Source: JBHPCZ01 sp042573625 (GTDB lineage Bacteria > Desulfobacterota > Desulfobacteria > Desulfobacterales > UBA11574). From it: a stretch of 9,013 nt of DNA. Below the pieces are notes generated by a model, which was not told the DNA's origin, made no database searches, and saw only the letters and a list, made by a program, of their open reading frames with translations. The position numbers were made by a program, and so were the translations under genes. This document shows positions 1-5,156 of the stretch, one piece after another (the stretch's first letter is position 1; each line of letters starts with the position of its first letter). Location: positions 1 to 9,013 of the forward strand of contig JBHPCZ010000134.1 in NCBI GenBank assembly GCA_042573625.1, read 5' to 3'.

Positions 1-67
1 CTATTATTTCCGGCAACAGTGCTTGACCTTCGTCGCATGGGGTGGTAATCAGCCGTTGTTGATCCAT
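1..67 (-). CDS. N-terminal fragment of an unidentified protein (runs off the window)
   Basis: An ATG at 65-67 on the minus strand opens a frame of 22 codons with no stop before the window edge. It begins MDQQRLITTPCDEGQALLPE. A weak GGA lies about 8 nt upstream of the ATG, and the gene would be divergent from the ORF at 133 across a 65-bp spacer. I do not recognise the family from so few residues, and a chance open stretch of this length is possible. The remainder would lie to the left of this window. Confidence 0.4.
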   Translation of the reverse strand, partial: MDQQRLITTPCDEGQALLPEII

Positions 68-132
68 GATAGAATTCCGTGCTCTAAACACGTACCGGTC
101 AAACAACAAAAACTAGAAATTAAACTACTAAA

Positions 133-513
133 ATGAGCGACTGGATCCCTTTTGATAACGCGTCATATCAGACCGAGCAGGCGTTTCTATTGTCTGAAGA
201 CAACACCGCGGTGGCCCTTGAGCAAACCATCGTCACGGTATCCACCGGCAGCGGAGGCAAAAAGCATCTTTCCGGAACCGGCATGGTTCGCAACATCCTC
301 CTTGTCGAAATTTCAGAAGAAAACGACGACCTGGATCTGGTTCTGGACTTTGGGGGCGAATACAAATACCGGCTGGCAGCACCCACAATCTCCGGGGGGA
401 AAGTCTTCTCTCCAACAACCAAGTCCTCGATTCGGTTTGCCCCGGTTGCTCCCTGGCATCAGATTCCGGAGCCTGAATTCGAGGCGTTACTGGGCCAATT
501 GAAGTTTCTGTAA
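133..513 (+). CDS. Hypothetical protein, 126 aa, acidic
   Basis: This is a 126-residue soluble protein with no signal peptide or membrane segment. It is acidic in the middle (EISEENDDLDLVLDFGGEYK) and ends in a Trp/Pro-containing stretch, PWHQIPEPEFEALLGQL. Alternating hydrophobic residues around 54-75 suggest beta strands. I recognise no catalytic motif or family. The residue composition and lack of low-complexity sequence look like a real protein, and the overlapping reverse frames look like shadows. The ATG at 133 has no clear Shine-Dalgarno sequence; the 12 bases before it are A/T/C only, so initiation may be weak or coupled to a short leader. It is divergent from the gene fragment at 1-67 and is followed by a repeat-bearing spacer. 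Confidence 0.65.
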   Translation: MSDWIPFDNASYQTEQAFLLSEDNTAVALEQTIVTVSTGSGGKKHLSGTGMVRNILLVEISEENDDLDLVLDFGGEYKYRLAAPTISGGKVFSPTTKSSIRFAPVAPWHQIPEPEFEALLGQLKFL

Positions 514-570
514 TCCATTCCGAATATTGACACTATAAGGATTGAAAATAATATTTAAAATCTATTTTTT

Positions 571-638
571 CACCGCAGAGACGCTGAGACCGCAGAGAGA
601 ATTATCATTTTTTATTTGCCGCTGAGACGCCGGCAAAT
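571..638. repeat. CGCAGAGACGCTGAGA-type intergenic repeat with hairpin
   Basis: In the 274-bp gap between the first two plus-strand genes, 571-600 carries two copies of CCGCAGAGA separated by CGCTGAGAC. A third related unit (CGCTGAGACGC, 620-630) forms the loop of a perfect hairpin, ATTTGCCG (614-621) against CGGCAAAT (631-638). From memory, CACCGCAGAGACGC-like strings recur between genes in many bacterial genomes; I cannot confirm this here. No T-run follows the hairpin on either strand, so it is not an obvious terminator. Further right, CTTTTCGC (705-712) and GCGAAAA (757-763) form a second, looser inverted pair just upstream of the hydrolase. Confidence 0.5.
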
Positions 639-787
639 GAAAACTATCACGCCTTCGACAACCTGCAAACACTTAAACGCCGCCCGAAAGGCTTGAGTTT
701 ATTTCTTTTCGCCCTTCCCTGCTCTGTGGAATGCGGGGCCTATTCCTCCGGGGTCAGCGAAAAAAAGATTAAGCGAACTGTACTCAA

Positions 788-1390
788 ATGGCCAAAAAAA
801 TCTTTTTCCAGTCCGATGATTTCCAGATCGAAGGTCTTCTCGACGAAAGAACTTCGGACAAGGGGGTGGTCGTCAGCCATCCGCATCCCCTTTACGGCGG
901 GGATATGTTTGCAGCCGGAGTTGAATCTATCGTTCATGCGTACTGGAAAAAAGGATTTACCACTTTGAGGTTCAATTTCAGAGGGGTCGGAAACAGCCAG
1001 GGCCGCCATGATAACGGCGTCGGCGAACAACAAGACGTACTGGCGGCGCTTTCCTGTTTGCGCAAAACCGGGATAAAAACGATCGATCTGGCCGGATATT
1101 CTTTTGGCGCCTGGGTTAGCGCCCACGCCATCCAGCAGGACGTATCCGTGGCCCGGATGGTCATGGTGTCCCCGCCGGTGGCGTTTATGGATTTTCAGAA
1201 AATCAGGGGGATCGATTGTCTGAAGCTGGTCGTCACCGGCAGCCGGGACTCGATTGCGCCCCCGGAGTTGATCCAGGAGATGCTATCCGACTGGAATCCG
1301 GATGCCCTTTTTGAAATTATCCAGGGTGCCGACCATTTCTACGGCGGATATTTTGACCGGCTCGAAGCGGTGTTGGATGCCCATCTTTAG
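788..1390 (+). CDS. Alpha/beta hydrolase, COG2945-like
   Basis: A 200-residue single-domain serine hydrolase of the alpha/beta fold, probably cytosolic because there is no signal peptide. The family hallmarks are present in order: HPHPLYGG at 31-38 (oxyanion loop), RFNFRGVGNSQG at 61-72, nucleophile elbow GYSFG with Ser105, acid GSRDSIAP with Asp154, and base GADHFYGG with His183. The HPHPLYGG and RFNFRGVG pair is typical of the COG2945 group, whose natural substrates are mostly unknown, so esterase or thioesterase chemistry is an inference from the triad. Length matches the family's usual 200-220 residues. The ATG at 788 has only a weak upstream purine stretch, but MAKKIFF is a sensible N-terminus. 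It is convergent with a hotdog thioesterase, with a strong hairpin between their stops. Confidence 0.9.
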   Translation: MAKKIFFQSDDFQIEGLLDERTSDKGVVVSHPHPLYGGDMFAAGVESIVHAYWKKGFTTLRFNFRGVGNSQGRHDNGVGEQQDVLAALSCLRKTGIKTIDLAGYSFGAWVSAHAIQQDVSVARMVMVSPPVAFMDFQKIRGIDCLKLVVTGSRDSIAPPELIQEMLSDWNPDALFEIIQGADHFYGGYFDRLEAVLDAHL

Positions 1391-1433
1391 CCCGCATTTC
1401 TCATGAAGAACTTATAAAAACCGCGCCAGAATA

Positions 1434-1453
1434 CCCCGTGGCTTGCCGCGGGG
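1434..1453. terminator. GC-rich hairpin between convergent genes
   Basis: CCCCGTGG (1434-1441) and CCGCGGGG (1446-1453) form an 8-bp stem with one G-U pair and a CTTG loop, in the 73-bp gap between the hydrolase and thioesterase stops. The position suits a bidirectional transcription stop. However, only AGTTTC follows on the plus strand and TATTCT on the minus strand, so it lacks a proper T-run. It could instead be a dispersed palindromic repeat; I recall similar ATACCCCG..CTTG..CGGGG units in other genomes but cannot check. Confidence 0.5.
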
Positions 1454-1463
1454 AGTTTCACTA

Positions 1464-1931
1464 TCATTCCATCGGACTCATATATTCCGGCATCTGTACG
1501 GCCACAACATTACCGCGGGCACACACCTTTCCTTGTGCGGATAATTCAACACTGACCACGACTTTCCGGCCTTTGATTTCCTTTACCCGGCCCCGCAACT
1601 CCAGCGGGTTTTCAATCGGTGTTGGATGCAGATAATCCACATGGAGGGATGCCGTCACAAACCGGAACGGCGGCGTTGTATCCATCTCACGTCCGTCAGC
1701 TCGATATGCAGCCGCAGCCGCAGTGCCGGTGGCATGGCAGTCTATGAGCGAGGCGATAAATCCGCCATAAACATAACCCGGTACCGCCGTATGATATGGC
1801 TTTGGCTGAAAGACACAGACGCTCTCTTCCCCATCCCAAAAGCTTTTTATCTGAAGGCCATGCTCGTTTAATCTTCCGCAGCCATAACAGTGACTTACGG
1901 AATCCGGATAGTAATCCTGAAATGCTTTCAT
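1464..1931 (-). CDS. PaaI-like hotdog-fold thioesterase
   Basis: A 155-residue protein of the PaaI/4HBT acyl-CoA thioesterase group. The helix motif with the usual catalytic acid is GGFIASLIDCHATG (56-69, Asp64), followed by the strand motif SLHVDYLHPTPIE (95-107) and the strand LRGRVKEIKGRKVVVSVEL. These proteins hydrolyse CoA thioesters; the acyl substrate cannot be told here. The N-terminus carries CYGCG (15-19), a Cys-x-x-Cys often seen in this subgroup (HCxGCG), whose role I do not know. The start at 1931 is chosen over an upstream in-frame ATG at 1958 because AAGGAA (1937-1942) lies 5 nt before it and homologous N-termini usually begin near this point. It lies 78 bp downstream of the phosphoesterase on the same strand. 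Confidence 0.85.
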   Translation of the reverse strand: MKAFQDYYPDSVSHCYGCGRLNEHGLQIKSFWDGEESVCVFQPKPYHTAVPGYVYGGFIASLIDCHATGTAAAAAYRADGREMDTTPPFRFVTASLHVDYLHPTPIENPLELRGRVKEIKGRKVVVSVELSAQGKVCARGNVVAVQMPEYMSPME

Positions 1932-1975
1932 AACTATTCCTTTTTTCGATCTTTCCAAATAGAGGAATTCATAAA

Positions 1976-2000
1976 ATCAGCATTATGAATTTAGGCTGAT
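1976..2000 (-). terminator. Weak intrinsic terminator candidate after the phosphoesterase
   Basis: On the minus strand ATCAGC and GCTGAT form a 6-bp stem with a 13-nt loop, followed by TTTTAT. It starts about 9 nt after the phosphoesterase stop. The stem is short and AT-rich, so termination would be partial at best, and read-through into the thioesterase gene is possible. Confidence 0.35.
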
Positions 2001-2009
2001 AATCTTTAT

Positions 2010-3176
2010 CTATCTCATTGCTGGCGGGTCAGTATCGTAAACAAGCTCAATCAGGGTTACCTCAGGGGCAGACAGAAAACGGACCGGCGGCCCCCATGTA
2101 CCGGTACCCCTGCTGACATACAACCGGGAGTTCTTGTCAAAGTTTATCAAACCCGCGTGATTCGGATAAAAAAAGCCGACCAAAAGATTGAAAGGAAATA
2201 TCTGCCCCTTGTGCGTGTGTCCTGACAGCTGGAGATCAAAAAGGCCCAGAGTCTCATTATCTACCACCGGCCTGTGTTTGAGGAACAGCGTGAATTGTTC
2301 GTTCGTAAACGCAGAAAGCAATTCCTTTTCAGAAACCGGTTTGGCGAGGTCATAGCGCTTCCCAGCCTCATCATCCACACCGGCAATGTTGATCAGGTCT
2401 GAAATAGTCAGACTCTCCCCACGAAGAACGGTAAATCCCGCTTTTTCAGTAAAAGATATGGATCGGTCGAGTCCGGCATAAAATTCGTGATTTCCTGTGA
2501 TGGCAAATTTTCCGTACTTTGTTTCTATTTCCCGGAGCATATCGGCAAAACCTGAAGGATTGTCCATCTGTCCATCCACGAGATCGCCTGTTGATATTAA
2601 GATATCTGGCTTCGCCGCGTTGATCTGCTTGATAATCCTTTTTAATCTTTTTTCCCCGACAATCAGCCCGAGATGCACGTCGGACATCTGGGCGATCCTT
2701 AGGCGACCGATCGTTTTCGGGATTTTATCGGTTTTGAGGGTCACGTGTTCCGTTCGAATTCCGACAGCCTCAAACGCGCCATATACAGTTGCCGAGATGG
2801 CAAAAATTAAAGCAATGAAAAATAGATGGCGGTGCGAAAGGGTAATAGCGGAAAGATCAGCCTGAAGCGCCCACTTGCCGATGTGCACGAGAAATCGATA
2901 GATATCCAGGGCAAATGCGGTGGAAACAAACAGAAACAACAGGCCCATCCATGTGTAGCCGACATAGGCTAAAATCCGTGCTGATAATTCAAACCCATGC
3001 CTTTCCGAGATACGAATCATGACAGGGGCGACGATCATGGAAACCATAAAAACAACCATAATAGCAATTCCTATAGGGCCCGGTGTCAGTGCGCGCTTTA
3101 CCTTCAGGAATCCATATAGATGTAATCCAGTATAAATGCTGAGAAAAACAATTAAAAATATGATAAATCCTTTCAA
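2010..3176 (-). CDS. Membrane-anchored calcineurin-like metallophosphoesterase (YkuE-like)
   Basis: Numbering is from the alternative upstream TTG at 3203 (397 aa). Four hydrophobic segments (about 11-33, 42-64, 77-105, 126-148) form an N-terminal membrane domain, followed by a metallophosphoesterase domain. The domain's metal ligands are all visible: MSDVHLG (D175, H177), STGDLVD (D207), TGNHEF (N238, H239), LKHRP (H310) and SGHTHKGQ (H329, H331). Relatives such as YkuE act on membrane or envelope phosphoesters; the substrate here is unknown. I prefer the TTG at 3176, because AAAGG lies 7 nt upstream and a TATAAA -10-like box at 3212-3217 would put transcription at about 3204. That would leave the TTG at 3203 nearly leaderless. 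It is divergent from the repressor, with the thioesterase downstream. Confidence 0.88.
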   Translation of the reverse strand: MKGFIIFLIVFLSIYTGLHLYGFLKVKRALTPGPIGIAIMVVFMVSMIVAPVMIRISERHGFELSARILAYVGYTWMGLLFLFVSTAFALDIYRFLVHIGKWALQADLSAITLSHRHLFFIALIFAISATVYGAFEAVGIRTEHVTLKTDKIPKTIGRLRIAQMSDVHLGLIVGEKRLKRIIKQINAAKPDILISTGDLVDGQMDNPSGFADMLREIETKYGKFAITGNHEFYAGLDRSISFTEKAGFTVLRGESLTISDLINIAGVDDEAGKRYDLAKPVSEKELLSAFTNEQFTLFLKHRPVVDNETLGLFDLQLSGHTHKGQIFPFNLLVGFFYPNHAGLINFDKNSRLYVSRGTGTWGPPVRFLSAPEVTLIELVYDTDPPAMR

Positions 3177-3211
3177 TTCAGAACCTTTCAAAAACTGCTT
3201 CAAGAATATTT

Positions 3212-3217
3212 TTTATA
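3212..3217 (-). promoter_or_regulatory. Possible -10 box for the phosphoesterase
   Basis: TATAAA on the minus strand lies 35 nt before the TTG at 3176. I see no good -35 hexamer at 16-18 nt; TTGTCG upstream leaves a spacer of only 13 nt. The assignment is weak and is used mainly to argue for the downstream start codon. Confidence 0.3.
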
Positions 3218-3379
3218 GTGAAATATACAACGACAACGTTTAAAACCATAACCATTGGATCAAAAGTTTGCAACCGGCTCAACGATACTATTTTGTTTTA
3301 TGCCGGGTTAAAAAATGAACGTCGCTTAAAAACGATGCACCAGTGGATTCATATTCAGGACAGCATAAAAAAATGAAAA

Positions 3380-3414
3380 AATATAAAAAAGTGTTGCATA
3401 ATATAAAAAAGTGT
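3380..3414 (+). promoter_or_regulatory. Tandem 15-bp direct repeat, likely operator of the CI-type repressor
   Basis: AATATAAAAAAGTGT occurs perfectly at 3380-3394 and 3400-3414, offset by 20 bp (about two helical turns), separated by TGCAT. A -35-like TTGCAT (3394-3399) sits between the copies and a -10-like TATTAA (3418-3423) follows 18 bp later, so bound protein would cover the promoter. The start codon of the repressor lies about 50 bp downstream. This placement is typical of an autoregulatory operator, though the repeat is direct rather than palindromic. The sequence is AT-rich, so chance similarity is not excluded. Confidence 0.55.
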
Positions 3415-3465
3415 GTTTATTAAGATAAACATTTCATTATAACTCGTAAAGTTCTGGTGGGAAAT

Positions 3466-4116
3466 ATGGTCCAGCATAAATTTGATTCCTTTTTGCAGCG
3501 CGTCTTTGAAGCCACGGGTATGACGTCGCAAAATGAACTTGCTTCCGCACTGAAAATTAACCGGTCAGCCATTACACAGGCCAGAAAAAAGGATTCTATT
3601 CCCGACAAGTGGATCCTGCATCTCTACCGGTCCTTTGGTCTGAATCCGGACTGGCTTGAGACAGGAACGGGTCGGACATTTTTAAAGCAATCGGCTGACG
3701 CGTCGCCTTTTAAGAACATACCCAAGGTAAAAGCCCGGTTGTCTGCCGGCGGCGGGTCTTTTGAAGTCGGGTCTGAAATCGAAGGCTACTACGCCTTCCG
3801 AAAGGACTGGCTGGCAACCAAAGGCGCCATAAACAAAATGGTTTTAATGGACATATTCGGTAACAGCATGGAACCGGAACTCAAGGACGGCGATACCATT
3901 CTCATTGATGAATCCCAGAAAGACATTTTGGCCGGTGCGGTGTACGCTGTCGGCGTTGACGACACTATCATGGTCAAACGGCTGGAAAAGCATCCCAGAA
4001 AGCTTGTTTTATTGAGTGATAACAAAGATTATTCCCCGATTTACCTTGAAAGTATCGAGATCGACAGTGTTCGTATTATTGGAAAGGTCATCTGGATTTG
4101 CAGAGAATTCAGGTAA
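3466..4116 (+). CDS. CI/LexA-type repressor: phage CI helix-turn-helix plus S24 peptidase domain
   Basis: Numbering is from the GTG at 3457; the ATG at 3466 is residue 4. Residues 8-75 form a helix-turn-helix of the phage CI repressor type (SQNELASALKINRSAITQAR, then SFGLNPDWLETGTG). Residues 90-219 are an S24 domain with nucleophile Ser137 in GNSMEP and general base Lys174 in MVKRLEK. The Ser-Lys spacing of 37 matches LexA and UmuD. RLSAGGGS (94-101) offers an Ala97-Gly98 bond as a possible self-cleavage site, 39 residues before the Ser. Such repressors bind operators as dimers and, in known cases, cleave themselves upon RecA activation. The ATG is preferred because GGTGG lies 5 nt before it. 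No integrase or structural phage gene is visible, so this is a stand-alone or remnant control module. Confidence 0.9.
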   Translation: MVQHKFDSFLQRVFEATGMTSQNELASALKINRSAITQARKKDSIPDKWILHLYRSFGLNPDWLETGTGRTFLKQSADASPFKNIPKVKARLSAGGGSFEVGSEIEGYYAFRKDWLATKGAINKMVLMDIFGNSMEPELKDGDTILIDESQKDILAGAVYAVGVDDTIMVKRLEKHPRKLVLLSDNKDYSPIYLESIEIDSVRIIGKVIWICREFR

Positions 4117-4185
4117 AATTTTTTGTCATTGATGTTTATATTAATGAACTTTATGGCAATTAAATAAACAAAAGGAGGGTATAAA

Positions 4186-4401
4186 ATGCAACAACGATTC
4201 TGTTCCTGCGGTGGTGCAGTCTGGGCCCAGTATCAGTTTTTCAATTTGAACTGCCAGGTTGTTTTCAGATCGAGCGACGGCAGCACGGAAGATTATTTGA
4301 CCCGATGCCCCTGCTGCGGGAAACAATTAAATATTAATGAACTTTTTTCATTTCAACCTGTAAATTTACACTCACATTCGATGGAAGCGATGGAGGGCTG
4401 A
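4186..4401 (+). CDS. Small Cys-rich protein, zinc-ribbon-like
   Basis: A 71-residue protein. C6-S-C8-G near the start and C41-P-C43-C44-G form two knuckle-like clusters about 33 residues apart, the spacing of a small zinc ribbon; C23 is extra. Zinc binding is inferred from the pattern only. The ATG has a strong Shine-Dalgarno sequence, AGGAGGG, about 7 nt upstream, so translation is likely efficient. It lies 69 bp after the repressor stop with no terminator between, and its stop overlaps the ribosome site of the next gene. I do not recognise a named family. Possible roles are an adaptor or RNA/DNA-binding accessory of the repressor cassette. Confidence 0.75.
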   Translation: MQQRFCSCGGAVWAQYQFFNLNCQVVFRSSDGSTEDYLTRCPCCGKQLNINELFSFQPVNLHSHSMEAMEG

Positions 4402-4406
4402 GTAAA

Positions 4407-4598
4407 ATGACAAAACACGAATTTTCCCCGGACTATCAAGACTGTTTTGAATACCACGGAAACACGATGATCGAACTGACCCGAAAACGGGCCGGAGTTA
4501 CCGTTAACAGGGATTGGATACTGTTTGATTCTGTAGAAGAGGCAACAGATTACTTTAATAATAGCTGCGGCGAATTCAGGGGAGATTATGTTCAATAA
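4407..4598 (+). CDS. Hypothetical protein, 63 aa
   Basis: A 63-residue soluble protein with no recognised domain. HGNTMIELTRKRAGVTVNRD looks like a beta hairpin, followed by FDSVEEATDYFNNSC, a likely amphipathic helix. It contains two Cys (13 and 54). The ATG at 4407 has GGAGGG at 4391-4396, inside the last codons of the Cys-rich gene, leaving 5 bp between the two ORFs. This is the classic arrangement of translational coupling. Its own 3' end overlaps the start of a 31-codon membrane peptide by 11 bp. The compact order repressor, Cys-rich protein, this protein and peptide suggests one transcript and a shared function. Confidence 0.75.
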   Translation: MTKHEFSPDYQDCFEYHGNTMIELTRKRAGVTVNRDWILFDSVEEATDYFNNSCGEFRGDYVQ

Positions 4599-4683
4599 AA
4601 TCATTTGGGGGTTACTGGATTGTCTCTTCATGACAACGATTTTATTAATGTCAATCCTGGGAACGCTGGCCGTCGGATTGTGA
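4588..4683 (+). CDS. 31-residue single-span membrane peptide
   Basis: A short frame from ATG 4588 to TGA 4681-4683 encodes MFNKIIWGLLDCLFMTTILL followed by MSILGTLAVGL. After a single Lys at position 4 the peptide is almost wholly hydrophobic, with enough residues for one membrane helix. AGGGG (4578-4582) lies 5 nt before the ATG, and the start overlaps the previous gene by 11 bp in another frame, so expression would be coupled. In size and hydrophobicity it resembles SOS-induced membrane toxins such as TisB (29 aa) or small regulatory membrane proteins; sequence similarity to these is not evident. It is too short for ordinary gene finding. A chance hydrophobic frame is the alternative. Confidence 0.55.
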   Translation: MFNKIIWGLLDCLFMTTILLMSILGTLAVGL

Positions 4684-4922
4684 AATCGGATGAATCGCTT
4701 TGACAATGATGATATCACAACATGATTAGTCGCCTCAGGAGTTGTGTTTATTGTAAGTTATCTGTGCTTTTACCTATAAATTCCTACCACAAAACCTTGA
4801 AGCATTATTCGGCTTTATTTTTTATCAACAAATCCAAGGGTTGCCATCCTCTGCATCAATATCGGGTATTTTATTTCAGCACTTTATGCCACAAAAACCA
4901 GTCTTGACTTTTCTTGAAAATC

Positions 4923-4936
4923 CAGTATTTATACTG
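4923..4936. promoter_or_regulatory. Perfect 14-bp palindrome, operator-like
   Basis: CAGTAT-TT-ATACTG is a perfect inverted repeat. It contains TATACT (4930-4935), a -10-like hexamer, and TTGACT lies at 4904-4909, though the 20-bp spacer between them is too long for a standard sigma-70 promoter. It could be a repressor site over a promoter for the repeat-protein gene about 220 bp downstream. It is not the Escherichia coli LexA pattern (CTG-N10-CAG). Confidence 0.3.
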
Positions 4937-5053
4937 CATTCAGGAAAGCCTTTTGGAGTCTTTTTCCATTGGCAGTTCCAACTTCCTGCACTTTATTAGG
5001 TAAGGGTGGATGCTCAGTAACCCTTTGTTTTTAAATTTAATAATTTATTCTTC

Positions 5054-5124
5054 TTGGCCGGGGGACGTTTTAATAAAAAGGGAAATTTCTTAATGGGTAA
5101 GGGATATCTATCGCCTCCGGCCAA
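5054..5124 (+). repeat. Inverted repeat TTGGCCGG/CCGGCCAA around a 55-bp insert
   Basis: TTGGCCGG (5054-5061) and CCGGCCAA (5117-5124) are perfect 8-bp arms. The match continues inward for GG/CC after one mismatch. The pair is strikingly GC-rich for this AT-rich gap and ends 32 bp before the repeat-protein start. It could be an RNA leader stem or the ends of a small inserted element. No target duplication is evident. Confidence 0.4.
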
Positions 5125-5156
5125 CACCAAGTAAATTTTTTATACTTTAATTTCCT

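Larger units (their letters stand above)
4684..5156. other. 473-bp AT-rich gap without a supported gene
   Basis: No frame here has a good start, ribosome site and protein-like composition. The stretch contains a perfect palindrome at 4923-4936, a -35-like TTGACT (4904-4909), and a widely spaced inverted repeat at 5054-5124. The base composition suggests decayed or acquired DNA. The last 30 bp before the repeat-protein gene are A/T-rich without a clear Shine-Dalgarno sequence. Confidence 0.6.

Noticed and set aside
614..638. Rho-independent terminator after the first plus-strand gene
   Set aside because: The hairpin is strong, but the T-run lies before it on the plus strand and becomes A's after it on the minus strand.
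4123..4157. Separate promoter for the small-protein series
   Set aside because: TTGTCA and TTGATG are present but no acceptable -10 box sits at the right distance; co-transcription with the repressor is equally likely.
3457..4683. Complete prophage
   Set aside because: Only the repressor is phage-like; there is no integrase, replication or structural gene in the window.
4690..4725. 11-codon frame MNRFDNDDITT just after the membrane peptide
   Set aside because: Too short, with no ribosome site better than CGG; no reason to think it is translated.
4722..4907. 61-codon plus-strand frame in the AT-rich gap
   Set aside because: No ribosome site, and its composition (Ser, His, Tyr, Cys scattered without pattern) looks like chance translation of non-coding DNA.
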